Shown piece by piece: positions 7,459 to 16,271 of a stretch of 64,000 nucleotides of DNA. Origin of the DNA: Meiothermus sp. (GTDB lineage: Bacteria; Deinococcota; Deinococci; Deinococcales; Thermaceae). The DNA is taken from positions 31,001 to 95,000 of the forward strand of contig NZ_BPIK01000001.1 in NCBI RefSeq assembly GCF_026004075.1. The letters are read 5' to 3'. The translations under genes were made by a program, and so were the position numbers. Position 1 is the stretch's first letter. Each line of letters begins with the position of its first letter. The notes under the pieces are model-generated. The model had not been told where the DNA came from and did no database searches. It saw only the letters and a program-made list of their open reading frames with translations.

Positions 7459-8976
7459 ATGGCGAAGGCCTACTGGCTGGCCCTGCCGGTGCTGGTGTTC
7501 CTGGCCCTGGCTTTGCTGTACCCTTTGGGGCGCATTGTGGCCCTGGGTCTGGGTGAGGGTTTTGCGCCCACGCTGGCTGACCCCTACTACCGCTCGAGGC
7601 TGGTCTGGAGTCTGGCCTATGGCCTGGGTTCCTCGCTGCTGTGTGCCCTGGTGGCCCTGCCCCTGGCCTATGCCTTTCGCTACCGCTTCCCGGGCCGGGA
7701 CTTCTGGCTGGCTTTTTCGGTGGTGCCCTTTGTGCTGCCTACCCTGGTGGTGGCGATGGGTTTTTTGAGTCTGGTGGGCCCTCGAGGGCTGCTGGGGGTT
7801 AACCTCTACGGCACGCCCTGGATTTTGTTCTGGGCCAGCCTGCTCTATAACCTGGGTCTGGTGCTGCGCCCCCTGGTGGCCCTGCTGCCCAAGCTGAGCA
7901 CCCCCATGCAGGCGGCCCGCACCCTGGGGGCCAGCCCCCTAAGGGCCTACCTGCGGGTGGGGATTCCCCTGCTGGCCCCGGCTTTGCTCTCCAGCGGAAG
8001 CCTGGTTTTTTTGTTTAGCTTTACCAGTTTTGGCGTGCCCTTGCTGCTGGGAGGGGCGGGGTGGGCTACGCTCGAGGTGGCTACCTACCAGGCCCTGGCC
8101 CAGCGCCTGGCTTTTCCCGAGGCCAGTGCGCTGGTGCTCATGCAGCTCGGGGTCACCGGCGCGGTGCTATGGTTGTACCTGCGGTTGCAGGCGGGGTGGG
8201 TGGTGGGGCTCGAGGGAGCCGAAGCCCCCCGACCCCTTACACGGGGGCGTGCATTATTGCTGAGCACTGGCGTGTCGGGGTTTTTTTTGCTGCTGTATAG
8301 CCCCTTGCTGGCGCTGGTATGGCGCGCGCTGGAGCGCCCTGGGGCCTGGCTTTCGGTGTGGCACAACCCCGACTTCACCCCAGGCCTGCTGGCCCTGCAA
8401 AACACCCTGGTCTTTGCCGCAATGGCCTTGCTGGGGGTGTTGCCTGTGGGCCTGCTGTACGCCTATGCGGTCTGGCGGGGGGCCCGCTGGCTGGACGGGC
8501 TGGGTCTGCTGCCCCTGATGGTCTCGCCGGTAGCCCTGGGCCTGGGCTACCTGCTGGTCTACCCCGGGCTTAGGGGCTCCATCTGGCTTTTGATAGGGGC
8601 CTACATCCTGCTCAGCTACCCCTTGCTTACCCGCACCCTGTTACCGGCCCTGCAGGGGCTGCCCAGGGGGGTGCTCGAGGCCGCCCGGGTGCTGGGGGCC
8701 CCGCCCTGGCGGCGGTTTATACGGGTGGAGTGGCCCCTGGTTCGACCCTCGACGATAGCCGGGCTGGCCCTGGCCCTGGCGGCCCTCCTGGGGGAGTTTG
8801 GAGCCACCCTCACCCTACAACGCCCGGAGTGGGCCACCCTGTCCCTGGCCATCTACGAGCGCCTGGGCCGGCCTGGGGCCACCCCCTTTTACGAGGCGGT
8901 GGTGCTGGCGGTGGTGCTGATGGTGCTGTGCACCGTTTTGCTGCTGGGGTTGCAGAAGAGCACCTGGGATCGCTGA
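7459..8976 (+). CDS. thiP: Thiamine ABC transporter permease (fused two-half ThiP)
   Basis: A 505-residue membrane protein made of two homologous permease halves with about twelve membrane segments. Each half carries an EAA-type loop that contacts the ATPase: QAARTLGASPLRAYLRVG near residue 155 and EAARVLGAPPWRRFIRVEWP near 410. It forms the channel for the thiB product. No thiQ ATPase follows. The only neighbouring ATPase, on the opposite strand, belongs to an export system, so the energising subunit must be encoded elsewhere. Confidence 0.92.
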   Translation: MAKAYWLALPVLVFLALALLYPLGRIVALGLGEGFAPTLADPYYRSRLVWSLAYGLGSSLLCALVALPLAYAFRYRFPGRDFWLAFSVVPFVLPTLVVAMGFLSLVGPRGLLGVNLYGTPWILFWASLLYNLGLVLRPLVALLPKLSTPMQAARTLGASPLRAYLRVGIPLLAPALLSSGSLVFLFSFTSFGVPLLLGGAGWATLEVATYQALAQRLAFPEASALVLMQLGVTGAVLWLYLRLQAGWVVGLEGAEAPRPLTRGRALLLSTGVSGFFLLLYSPLLALVWRALERPGAWLSVWHNPDFTPGLLALQNTLVFAAMALLGVLPVGLLYAYAVWRGARWLDGLGLLPLMVSPVALGLGYLLVYPGLRGSIWLLIGAYILLSYPLLTRTLLPALQGLPRGVLEAARVLGAPPWRRFIRVEWPLVRPSTIAGLALALAALLGEFGATLTLQRPEWATLSLAIYERLGRPGATPFYEAVVLAVVLMVLCTVLLLGLQKSTWDR

Positions 8977-8982
8977 TTTTTT

Positions 8983-9957
8983 CTAAGCCCGCACCTCCCG
9001 CCGCTGGAAGAGCACATAAGCTACGGCGAAGAGCCCTATGGTGAGGGCGATCAGGCCTGTAAGCTGCGGCCAGGCCAGCAGGAAGCTCTGCCCCAGGGGA
9101 AGGGGTGAGCCCAGCAAGGCCCCCTCGAGCTGGCTGATAAGCACCGGCCCCAGGCTGCGCACCCCAGGGTTGAGCAGGGCCTGGATGGCCTCGGCGTACA
9201 GGGTGTTGGGCGAAAGGCGTGAGAAAGCCAGCAGGGCCTCGGTCTGGCGCAGCTCACTCTCGGGGTCGAAGGGGTCGAAGGGGGCCACGGCCTGGGCCAG
9301 CAACTGGGCAATGATGCCCCAGAACAGCGCGAAGAAGAGCCAGACCGCAATGGCCGCCAGCGCCGAGGTGGCCGCGCTGCGGAAGAGCACCGAGGTGACC
9401 AGGGCAATGCCCAGCCAGACCCCGGTATAGGCCAGGGTAGCCAGCAAGAAGAGCAACGCCCGTGCGACCTCCTCGCTGCTGGGGGGTACGCCCAGGAAGA
9501 TCAGGCCCAGCCCCACCACCAGCAAAAACAGGGCCAGCAGAATGAGAGCGATGGTCGCCAGTCCGGCTAAAAACTTGCCCCACAGCAGGGCGTCGCGGTA
9601 GATGGGCTGGGCCAGGATGCGCGAAAGGGTGTTGCGGCTGTACTCCCCGTTGATGGCATCAAACCCCAGGGCAATGGCGGCCAGGGGCAAAAAGAAGCTC
9701 AGGAACGCCACAAACGAGGGCAGCGGATCCTGCGCGGCGGTAAAAACCCGCAGCAGGAGGAAGGGATCTTCGCTGATGGTCTGGCGCAGGGTCTGGGCCC
9801 CGGCATACACCGCCCCTACCGCCGAGAGCAGGATGAGCACCTCCAGGATGCGCATCCGGGTGCTGCTCAGGTGGTCGGCCATCTCCTTGAAGAAGACCGC
9901 CCACAGCCCCGTCCAGGGCGAGCCTTCACGACGACGCGGGGTAGAACTACGCTGCAT
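8983..9957 (-). CDS. ABC-2 type transporter permease
   Basis: A 324-residue membrane protein of the ABC-2 (NosY-like) type, with six predicted helices. The early segment has the typical [15 protein letters not shown] motif before helix 1, a long extracytoplasmic loop around residues 55-100, and clustered helices to the C-terminus. The ATG at 9957 follows AGGAGG and overlaps the end of the ATPase gene by 11 bases, so the two are translationally coupled. It is the last gene of an exoprotein-ATPase-permease operon and converges on thiP. Confidence 0.88.
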   Translation of the reverse strand: MQRSSTPRRREGSPWTGLWAVFFKEMADHLSSTRMRILEVLILLSAVGAVYAGAQTLRQTISEDPFLLLRVFTAAQDPLPSFVAFLSFFLPLAAIALGFDAINGEYSRNTLSRILAQPIYRDALLWGKFLAGLATIALILLALFLLVVGLGLIFLGVPPSSEEVARALLFLLATLAYTGVWLGIALVTSVLFRSAATSALAAIAVWLFFALFWGIIAQLLAQAVAPFDPFDPESELRQTEALLAFSRLSPNTLYAEAIQALLNPGVRSLGPVLISQLEGALLGSPLPLGQSFLLAWPQLTGLIALTIGLFAVAYVLFQRREVRA

Positions 9958-10876
9958 GGCGCACCTCCTGGAAATAGCGGGCATACACCTCGTCCAGGCT
10001 GGGCTGCTCCAGCACCAGGCTCTGGAGGGCAGCCCCGGCCTCGAGCACGGCTTTAGCCACCTGTGGGCGGATGTCCTGGGTGGCTTCCAGCCGCAGCCCC
10101 TGCGCGTCGGACTGCACCCGGCTCACCTCGGGCAAGGCCTGAAGCCGCTCGGCGAGGCCGTTCTGGGGGGTGGCCTCGAGGCGGATGCGGTAGGCACCCC
10201 CCAGCACCCGCTGGGCCAGCTCCTCCACCCGCCCCTCCAGCACCAGCTTCCCCTTGTGGAACAGCCCCACCCGGTCGCAGATGGCCTGCACCTGGTGCAG
10301 CAGGTGCGAGGAGAGCAGCACGGTGATGCCCTCGGATTTCAGGCTTTGGATGATCTTCAAAAACTCCTGCGCGGCCTCGGGGTCCAGGCCCAGGGTGGGC
10401 TCGTCCAGAATCACCACCTTGGGCTCTTTGAGCAGCACCTCGGCCAGCCCCAGGCGCTGGCGCATACCCCGCGAAAAAGCACCCACCGGGCGGTGGGCCA
10501 CCTCGGCCAGCCCCATGCGCTCCAGCACCCGTTCCATGCGGGTCTTGGCCAGGGCGGGGGGCAGACCGTTGAGCCGGGCGATGTAGGAGAGGTTCTCCCA
10601 GGCGGTCATCTCGCCATAAAAACCCACTGAGTCGGGCAGGTAGCCCACCTGCCGCTTGAGCGAGAGCGGTTCGCGCACCGGGTCGAGGCCCAGCACCCGC
10701 ACCTGGCCCGCGCTGGGCTCGGTGAGGCCCAGGAGCATCAGGATGGTGGTGGTTTTGCCGGAGCCGTTGGGGCCCAGCAGGCCATACACCTCACCCGCCT
10801 CGATGCGGAGCTCGAGGCCCTCCACCGCCACCACCCTGCCGTAGCGTTTGGTTAGGCCTTGGGTCTCGATGACCAT
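9947..10876 (-). CDS. ABC transporter ATP-binding protein (ABC-2 exporter)
   Basis: A 309-residue ATPase with Walker [11 protein letters not shown] near residue 37, the signature [13 protein letters not shown] near 135, and Walker [14 protein letters not shown] near 155. A C-terminal extension of about 90 residues is typical of ABC-2 exporter ATPases. The ATG at 10876 gives the conserved start [12 protein letters not shown]. It lies between the NEW3-domain protein gene (10 bases away) and the permease gene (overlapping). What this system exports is not evident. Confidence 0.92.
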   Translation of the reverse strand: MVIETQGLTKRYGRVVAVEGLELRIEAGEVYGLLGPNGSGKTTTILMLLGLTEPSAGQVRVLGLDPVREPLSLKRQVGYLPDSVGFYGEMTAWENLSYIARLNGLPPALAKTRMERVLERMGLAEVAHRPVGAFSRGMRQRLGLAEVLLKEPKVVILDEPTLGLDPEAAQEFLKIIQSLKSEGITVLLSSHLLHQVQAICDRVGLFHKGKLVLEGRVEELAQRVLGGAYRIRLEATPQNGLAERLQALPEVSRVQSDAQGLRLEATQDIRPQVAKAVLEAGAALQSLVLEQPSLDEVYARYFQEVRHAA

Positions 10877-10884
10877 AGGCCCTC

Positions 10885-12024
10885 CTAGCGCCGCCCGAAG
10901 CGCGAGACGGCGAAGCCCACCGCACCGACCGCTACTGCAATCAAAGCCACCCCTACCAGCCCCCACAGCGTAGAGGTCTGCACGGTGACCCGGTAATCGG
11001 CCGAGGCCTGGGCACTGCCTGCAGAGGCCCGCAGGGTCAGCATGTAGTCGCCCGCTACGGCTTTGGTTGAGGGCTTAATTTTGGCTGTGACCTCCGATTC
11101 AGCCCCTGGCGCCAGCTTTTCCAGCTTGTCGGGCTCGAACTTGACCTCCCAGCCCGAAGGTTCGCTGGCCGAGAACTCGAGGTTCTCCGCCGGGGCGCTG
11201 CCGGTGTTCTTGACCACCAGCTTGATAGGGTTCTCGCGGCCTGCATAGGCCCGTCCCGAAAGCCGCCCCTCGGGGGTGGTGAGGCTAAGCTCGGCCTGAC
11301 CAGTAATGTCCAGGTTGACCGCCAGCTCGGCCTTGGCCTCTCCGGCCAAAGCCCGCAGGGTGACGGCATAAACTTTGGCCTCCACCTGCCTGGGGGGTGT
11401 AACCTGAACGTCCAGATCCTTGGTCTCACCGGCTTTCAGGGGCAGACTGTTGACCTCCTGCCCGCCAAAGGCGGTGCTGAAGCTCACCCGGAAGTTTTCG
11501 GGGGCGTCGGCCTCGAGGTTGACCAGCAAGTCCTGATCACTTTCGTTCTTGAGGGTCACGCGGTAACGGAAGCTGGCGGTCGGGGTGCCTTTGAGCACCG
11601 GAAGCTCGGTCTCGAGGGATAGCCGCTTGGGCAGCACCTGGCCCAGCGTGAGGGCAATGGGTAGCTCGGCCCGTACCCCGCTGCCCTCGGCCAGCAGGCG
11701 GAAGCGGTAGGTGCCAGGCCGCACATTTTGCGGCGGCTCGAGCCGCAGGGAAAGGCTCTGCTCCCCATCGGGCAGCACATACACCGCGCCCACCACCCGG
11801 CCCCCACCCAGCAGGCTGGCCTTCCAGCCCGGGGCCAGCTCGGCGACCCGCACCTGCACAGTCTGTGGCGGCAGGTTGTAGCCCTTGAGGGTGATGGGCA
11901 GGCTAATGGTTTCGCCCAGCCGCACGCTTTGCGAGGGATAGGGCGTGTACAGGGCCAGACCACGGAACCCCTGGGCCAGGCCCAGGCTCGTCAGCAGCAA
12001 CAAGAGCGCAAGTAGGCGTGGCAT
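10885..12024 (-). CDS. Secreted, membrane-anchored NEW3-domain protein
   Basis: This 379-residue protein has a cleavable signal peptide ([16 protein letters not shown]), then three beta-sandwich repeats of the NEW3/alpha-galactosidase-associated type. The recurring pattern is tyrosine or phenylalanine strands with G-(T/D)-Y-x-(F/L) turns, such as [13 protein letters not shown] and [14 protein letters not shown]. One C-terminal membrane helix ([19 protein letters not shown]) and a basic tail anchor it outside the membrane. It is the first gene of the ABC-2 operon. In other bacteria such proteins co-occur with this ATPase/permease pair, suggesting an accessory outer component; function unproven. 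Confidence 0.85.
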   Translation of the reverse strand: MPRLLALLLLLTSLGLAQGFRGLALYTPYPSQSVRLGETISLPITLKGYNLPPQTVQVRVAELAPGWKASLLGGGRVVGAVYVLPDGEQSLSLRLEPPQNVRPGTYRFRLLAEGSGVRAELPIALTLGQVLPKRLSLETELPVLKGTPTASFRYRVTLKNESDQDLLVNLEADAPENFRVSFSTAFGGQEVNSLPLKAGETKDLDVQVTPPRQVEAKVYAVTLRALAGEAKAELAVNLDITGQAELSLTTPEGRLSGRAYAGRENPIKLVVKNTGSAPAENLEFSASEPSGWEVKFEPDKLEKLAPGAESEVTAKIKPSTKAVAGDYMLTLRASAGSAQASADYRVTVQTSTLWGLVGVALIAVAVGAVGFAVSRFGRR

Positions 12025-12102
12025 GCTTCACCTCCAGACGACGTTTTTCATCTGAGAATCTAGGAGAGAAAAATTAAATATGCATTAGAGTCATAATGAT
12101 AC

Positions 12103-12131
12103 TTGACAAAGGAACGCTCAAGTTTTATAAT
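12103..12131 (+). promoter_or_regulatory. Perfect sigma-A promoter of hsp20
   Basis: TTGACA (12103-12108) and TATAAT (12126-12131) match the housekeeping consensus at all twelve positions with an ideal 17-base spacer. The coding start is 12184, giving a 5' leader of about 45 bases ending in GGAGG. No CIRCE-type inverted repeat was seen, so no heat-shock operator is apparent. Confidence 0.9.
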
Positions 12132-12183
12132 CCCCTGCTGTAGGGAGCAGACCAGGACAACCCCTACGGAAGGAGGTTTCAGT

Positions 12184-12651
12184 ATGCTGGACATTGTTCG
12201 GAACGTGCCTGTTCAGACTATGCCTCTGCGGAGCTGGAATCTCTCGACCGTGAACGACTTCTTCCATGAGTTCGACCGGCTCTGGAACGAGGTAACGACA
12301 TCTTTAGGCAGCCCAGTACCTGTTAGTGCCTACCCCTACGACCTCTACGAGACCGGGGACAGCCTGGTGCTGGAGATGGCGGTGCCGGGCCTGCGCAAGG
12401 ATGACCTCGAGGTACGCCTGGAGGGCAACCGCCTCACCATTCGGGGCACTTATCCGGAGGCCCAGGGTACCGAAGAGCGCCGCTACTGGTCGCGGGGTCT
12501 GCCGCGTGGGAGCTTCGTGCAAAGCCTTACTTTGCCTGCTTCGGTTGAGGTAGACAAGATCCAGGCCACCATCACCGACGGTCTCCTGCGCCTGACCCTG
12601 CCCAAGGTAGAGCAGGCCCGGGTGCGCAAGATTGCCATTAGCTCAGCATAG
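12184..12651 (+). CDS. Small heat shock protein, Hsp20/alpha-crystallin family
   Basis: A 155-residue chaperone. After a hydrophobic N-terminal arm (residues 1-45) comes the alpha-crystallin domain, with AYPYDLYETGDSLVLEMAVPG and the family hallmark LRLTLPK near the end. A C-terminal IXI motif (KIAIS) mediates oligomer assembly. The start follows GGAGG. The gene has its own perfect promoter and ends in a strong terminator shared with the convergent MFS gene. It binds unfolding proteins without ATP; high constitutive transcription would suit a thermophile. Confidence 0.95.
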   Translation: MLDIVRNVPVQTMPLRSWNLSTVNDFFHEFDRLWNEVTTSLGSPVPVSAYPYDLYETGDSLVLEMAVPGLRKDDLEVRLEGNRLTIRGTYPEAQGTEERRYWSRGLPRGSFVQSLTLPASVEVDKIQATITDGLLRLTLPKVEQARVRKIAISSA

Positions 12652-12671
12652 GCAACCGGACTTTCCCCGAG

Positions 12672-12707
12672 CGCAGTTCCATAGCTCATGGAGCTGCGTC
12701 ATTTTTT
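12672..12707. terminator. Terminator between hsp20 and the convergent MFS gene
   Basis: The arms CGCAGTTCCAT and ATGGAGCTGCG form an 11-bp stem with a single G-T wobble and a 5-base loop (12672-12698). TCA and six T follow on the plus strand. The stem reaches the stop codon of the MFS gene. Confidence 0.88.
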
Positions 12708-13844
12708 AACTTGCAGCAGCCCGGCGAGCAGTGTAATCACCACCGCCATCCCTGCCACCGCTGCAAAAGATACCCGCAACGATGTGACCTGTGCGATCAG
12801 GCCGATAACGGGGGGCCCACTCAAAAAACCCAGGTAGCCCAGCGTCGCCACCGAGGCCAGCGCTATTCCTGGTTGCACCCCCGGCACCCTGCCAGCGGCG
12901 CTGAACACCAGCGGAAACAGGGTACAGTAACCCAGCCCCACCATCACAAAGCCTAGCAGGGCGACCTCGGGGTGGCTGGTGGCAAGGGTGGTTACAAAAC
13001 CGGTGGCAGCCAGCAAGCCACCGGCTCGAGCCATCACCACTGGCCCAAACCGATAAATAAGGGCGTCGCCGCTCAGGCGGCCCACCACCATGGCCGCCGA
13101 AAACGCCGAGAAGGCCAGCGCGGCCACGGCCTCGCTGGTTCCGATTTCCTGCTTCATGAAGACCGCGCTCCAGTCGGCCACGGCGCCCTCGCCCAGGCCG
13201 GTGCAGAACACAATGAGGCCCAGGCCCAGCAACACCCCTCGAGGCCAGACAAAGCGCGGCCCGCTCGCCACGGGCTGAACCTCGAGCAGGTGTCGGATGG
13301 CCCATAACATCAGGAGGCTCGAGCCCAGGGCCATCCAAACAAAAAAGGGCAGTGGAGCCAGGCTGATGGCCGCAGCCCCGCCCCCCAACGCAGCACCCAC
13401 CAGACCCCCCAGGCTAAACAGCGCGTGGAAACTGGACATAATGGGCCGGGCGTAGCGTTTTTCAACCTCCACCGCTTGCGCGTTCATCGAGATGTCCATG
13501 GCAGCGTTGGCGAAGCCAAATACAAACAGAGCCAGGGCCAGCATCCAGCCGTTGGGTGCCAGGGCCAGCAGGGGCAGAGCTGCACAGTTACCCAAAGCAG
13601 CCCAGGCCAGCACCGGGTGGCTACCCCTGCGCGTGATGAGCCAGCCGGTTAGGGGCATGGCCAGCACCAGCCCGATGGGGGCGCTTGCAAGCACCAAACC
13701 CAGCTCTCCGGCGCTCAAGCCCAGATGCTGCTTGATGGCCGGGATGCGCGAAACCCAGGCGGCCAGCACCAGGCCGCATATAAAGAAAGTTACATAGATG
13801 GCGATTCTGGCCTGAAGCAGGCGATTGGGTGCGGTGGTATTCAA
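12699..13844 (-). CDS. Major facilitator superfamily transporter
   Basis: A 381-residue transporter with twelve predicted helices. It has the MFS-type loop LITRRGSHPVLAW after helix 2 and a central gap dividing it into two six-helix halves. The first helix carries FFICGLVLAAWVSRIPAIK, characteristic of a bacterial MFS subgroup of unassigned substrate. It is the third gene of a minus-strand run with the DUF985 cupin gene (30 bases upstream) and the DUF2227 gene. Substrate unknown. Confidence 0.85.
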   Translation of the reverse strand: MNTTAPNRLLQARIAIYVTFFICGLVLAAWVSRIPAIKQHLGLSAGELGLVLASAPIGLVLAMPLTGWLITRRGSHPVLAWAALGNCAALPLLALAPNGWMLALALFVFGFANAAMDISMNAQAVEVEKRYARPIMSSFHALFSLGGLVGAALGGGAAAISLAPLPFFVWMALGSSLLMLWAIRHLLEVQPVASGPRFVWPRGVLLGLGLIVFCTGLGEGAVADWSAVFMKQEIGTSEAVAALAFSAFSAAMVVGRLSGDALIYRFGPVVMARAGGLLAATGFVTTLATSHPEVALLGFVMVGLGYCTLFPLVFSAAGRVPGVQPGIALASVATLGYLGFLSGPPVIGLIAQVTSLRVSFAAVAGMAVVITLLAGLLQVKK

Positions 13845-13874
13845 GGGGCAGTCCTTTCTCGGCGCGCAGCTTTT

Positions 13875-14375
13875 TTAGCGGGTCAGTTGTTCGATGAGGC
13901 TGCGGTGTTGCGGAAACTGCCGGGCCAGCTCCTCGCGCTGGGCCAGTTCGAAGTCGGCAAACTCGAAACCGGGGGCCATGGTGCAGCCTACCAGGGCGTA
14001 GGTTCCGGGGGTGTCCAGGCTGGCCGCGAACCAGTAACCGGCAGGAACTGTTGCCTGGAAATGGTGTCCCTGACTGGGATCAGGGCCTAGGAACAAGAAT
14101 GAAAGTGCACCTTGGGGTGAGATGAGCCACAGGGTCAGGGAAGCACCGGCGTAGAAATGCCAGATCTCGTCGCTTTTAAGCCGATGAAACGCCGAAAAGT
14201 CGGGGTGCTCGAGCAAAAAGTAGATGGCTGTGGAAAACGCCCGCTGGCCGTTGTAGCGCGGGGGGAGGTGAGGTTGTGCAATCAATTCATTGGATACGTA
14301 GGTTTGGCGGTAAAAGCCACCCTCGAGGTGGGGCTGCAGGCCCAGGTGTTCTACCCAGAATCGAGCGTTATACAC
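13875..14375 (-). CDS. Cupin, DUF985 family
   Basis: A 166-residue single-domain cupin of the DUF985 type. It carries the family's LGLQPHLEGGFYRQTY N-terminus, the STAIYFLL strand, the FHRLKSDEIWHFYAGASL core, and the C-terminal AGYWFAA and VGCTMAPGFEFADFEL. Family members adopt the jelly-roll fold; most lack an assigned reaction. The gene lies 31 bases after the DUF2227 gene and 30 bases before the MFS gene, consistent with one operon. Confidence 0.87.
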   Translation of the reverse strand: MYNARFWVEHLGLQPHLEGGFYRQTYVSNELIAQPHLPPRYNGQRAFSTAIYFLLEHPDFSAFHRLKSDEIWHFYAGASLTLWLISPQGALSFLFLGPDPSQGHHFQATVPAGYWFAASLDTPGTYALVGCTMAPGFEFADFELAQREELARQFPQHRSLIEQLTR

Positions 14376-14406
14376 GAGCAGTCTCCGGTTTTGCTTGCGC
14401 CCGAAA

Positions 14407-14922
14407 TTAGCGACGGCGCCTACCCCTTAGTATCCGGCCAGCATCGGGCCAGATGCCGTCGGCAATGAGGTGGAGCCATTGCGAAGCATAATACCCTAAT
14501 GCCAAGGCCCAAAGCACTTCTTGCGGTGGGGTGCTGAATCGGGGCTGCAGGTGGATACTTAGCCCCAGATAGCTCGATAGGGCGGAAAAGAGCCAGTACA
14601 CCACCATCCCCATTGCGCCCAAGTACAGAATCCGGGTTAGGGGGCCCACAATCCAGGTATGGGAAAGGCCCCGATGGGCAAACATCCAGCCATAGGGCAC
14701 CCAGAACCAGCCCATCCAGCCCCAGCGCCCTTTAGCCCGCACCTGTTGCTCGGCCAGATCCAGGTCGGGGGTGATGAGAAACGTTCCCAGCAAATAACTG
14801 CCCATAAAGGCCGCCGCAACGGGCTGGGGAACCTCGAGATCTTGCCGATAAGCCCAGTAAGCGGCTGTCGCCAGCCCTAACACACTAAGATTGATGGCTT
14901 CGTGAACGCGACCTGAGGGCAC
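14407..14922 (-). CDS. DUF2227 putative metal-binding membrane protein
   Basis: This 171-residue protein starts with SGRVHEAIN, has hydrophobic segments near residues 30-48 and 95-120, and contains GTFLITPDLDLAE and FAHRGLSHTWIVGPLTR. The conserved His and Asp residues resemble the metal site of DUF2227 and YdjM-like hydrolases. The first of three closely spaced minus-strand genes, it may head the operon. Its reaction is not known. Confidence 0.82.
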   Translation of the reverse strand: MPSGRVHEAINLSVLGLATAAYWAYRQDLEVPQPVAAAFMGSYLLGTFLITPDLDLAEQQVRAKGRWGWMGWFWVPYGWMFAHRGLSHTWIVGPLTRILYLGAMGMVVYWLFSALSSYLGLSIHLQPRFSTPPQEVLWALALGYYASQWLHLIADGIWPDAGRILRGRRRR

Positions 14923-15024
14923 GGTTGTAGTTTACGGGTTAGGGTTTATGAACAGGGCTGCTTGTAACCCATTGCTGCCCGACCAGGCTCGACGGAAGAT
15001 ATTTGTCTCTAATCAGAATTTTTA

Positions 15025-15041
15025 TGGAAATATAGTTTCCA
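15025..15041. promoter_or_regulatory. Candidate operator upstream of the TetR gene
   Basis: TGGAAA and TTTCCA form a perfect inverted repeat around TATAG. It lies in an AT-rich stretch between the divergent DUF2227 and TetR genes. A related half-site, GGAACTAT, follows at about 15060. TetR proteins often bind palindromes beside their own genes; binding here is only a hypothesis. Confidence 0.35.
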
Positions 15042-15157
15042 GCTAATCCTGTATCGCTTGGAACTATGCTGTTTTGGACGAGCTTTCTGTACGAATGGGC
15101 AGCTTGGAAGTGCCGGTCTCATCTAAGCCCCCTGGGGTTCTGGTACACTTTATAGCC

Positions 15158-15721
15158 GTGACCGTGGAGGCTCGGACTGCCCCCAAACGCGAAGCTATCC
15201 TCGAGGCAACCATCCGAGTTCTAAGAGACCGGGGGTTGTCGGGGCTAAAAGTCGAGGAAGTAGCCCGAGAAGCCGAAGTTGGCAAAGGCACGGTTTATCT
15301 TTATTTCCAGGATAAACAAGACCTGCTTAAGGCGCTGGTGGAGCACCACACCTTTTCCTACTATCAAAAAGTAGAGGATGTGGTGAACCGCGACAGCTCC
15401 TTTCGCGAACGCCTGGCCGAGGTGCTGCGGCTTCGTGTTGCTTGGGTGGAGGAGTGGCGCGGCCTGTGGGCTGCGGTGGCCCGTGAAGCCGAGCCCGAGG
15501 ACACTACCGGATGGCTTCGGCGCATGCACGAGCACTACCAGCACTTGCTGGAAAAGCTTGTGCAGGAAGGCAAGGCCAGGGGTGAGGTGCGGCCAGAACT
15601 CGACACTTGTCTGACCGCCGCCAGCATTGCGGCCCTGGCCTGCAATCCGCAGCTCGAGTTTCCACGGGAAGCCTACCTCGAGCACCTGCTCGAGGTGTTG
15701 TTGAAAGGAGTGGCGTTGTGA
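15158..15721 (+). CDS. TetR family transcriptional regulator
   Basis: A 187-residue regulator with a TetR helix-turn-helix at residues 10-55 (IRVLRDRGLSGLKVEEV, then VGKGTVYLYFQDKQDLL). The all-helical ligand domain follows. I chose the GTG at 15158, because TACACT at 15144-15149 lies eight bases before it and the helix-turn-helix begins at the usual distance. A longer frame from 15074 would add an unsupported N-terminus. Its stop overlaps the CarD start by four bases (GTGA), so the two regulators are translationally coupled. The ligand is unknown. Confidence 0.88.
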   Translation: MTVEARTAPKREAILEATIRVLRDRGLSGLKVEEVAREAEVGKGTVYLYFQDKQDLLKALVEHHTFSYYQKVEDVVNRDSSFRERLAEVLRLRVAWVEEWRGLWAAVAREAEPEDTTGWLRRMHEHYQHLLEKLVQEGKARGEVRPELDTCLTAASIAALACNPQLEFPREAYLEHLLEVLLKGVAL

Positions 15722-16212
15722 GCGAATACCGTCCAGGAGACAAGGTTGTTTTGCCGCCGTATGGTGTAGGTGTGGTGGCGGGGATCGCCCAGCGTTCGGT
15801 TGCTGGCTCAGACAAATCCTATTATCAGGTCGACTTTCCCGGTACCCGCTCGAAAGCCTACGTACCGGTAGAGGCGCCGCAGACCACCCGTTTACGCAGG
15901 GCCTTGTCGCCGGATCAGGTCAACGAGATCCTGGCTTTGCTGCACGAGGGCCGCTTGCCCTTACCCCGCCAGTGGGCCGCCCGTCACCGCAAGACCACCG
16001 AGATTCTGGCCGATGGCGACCCTTTCCGTATCGCCACCCTGGCTGGCCAGCTTCGGGCCTGGGAGCTTGAAAAGGGCCTTCCCGACCTCGACCGCCAAGC
16101 CCTTCGCCGGGCCATGCACCTTCTGGCGGAGGAAATTTCACAGGTGCTCGAGATCACCCTCGATGAAGCCCGCAAACTATTCGAAGAGTCTGTGGGCGAG
16201 AGCCTAAACTAA
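15718..16212 (+). CDS. carD: CarD family RNA polymerase-binding transcription factor
   Basis: A 164-residue CarD protein, the length I recall for Thermus. The N-terminal RNA polymerase-interaction domain (YRPGDKVVLPPYGVGVV, residues 3-65) resembles that of Mfd. The C-terminal helical DNA-binding domain carries RQWAARHRKTTEILADGD near residue 80. CarD stabilises the open promoter complex and is needed for rRNA and housekeeping transcription. The GTG start at 15718 overlaps the TetR stop and is preceded by GGAG. Coupling to a TetR gene is unusual. Confidence 0.93.
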   Translation: MSEYRPGDKVVLPPYGVGVVAGIAQRSVAGSDKSYYQVDFPGTRSKAYVPVEAPQTTRLRRALSPDQVNEILALLHEGRLPLPRQWAARHRKTTEILADGDPFRIATLAGQLRAWELEKGLPDLDRQALRRAMHLLAEEISQVLEITLDEARKLFEESVGESLN

Positions 16213-16230
16213 AAACCGAAACAATAAATA

Positions 16231-16256
16231 TCGATAGGGCTTTTGGGCCCTATCGA
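16231..16256. terminator. Hairpin between convergent carD and apgM
   Basis: TCGATAGGGC and GCCCTATCGA form a perfect 10-bp stem with a 6-base loop. On the minus strand it is followed by an A/T-rich run ending in several T, so it probably terminates apgM. On the plus strand the T-tract is poor. Confidence 0.7.
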
Positions 16257-16271
16257 TTGAGCTTAACGGTA

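Noticed and set aside
9947..10876. ATPase as the missing ThiQ of the thiamine transporter
   Set aside because: It is on the opposite strand, overlaps an ABC-2 permease gene, and has the long C-terminal extension of exporter ATPases.
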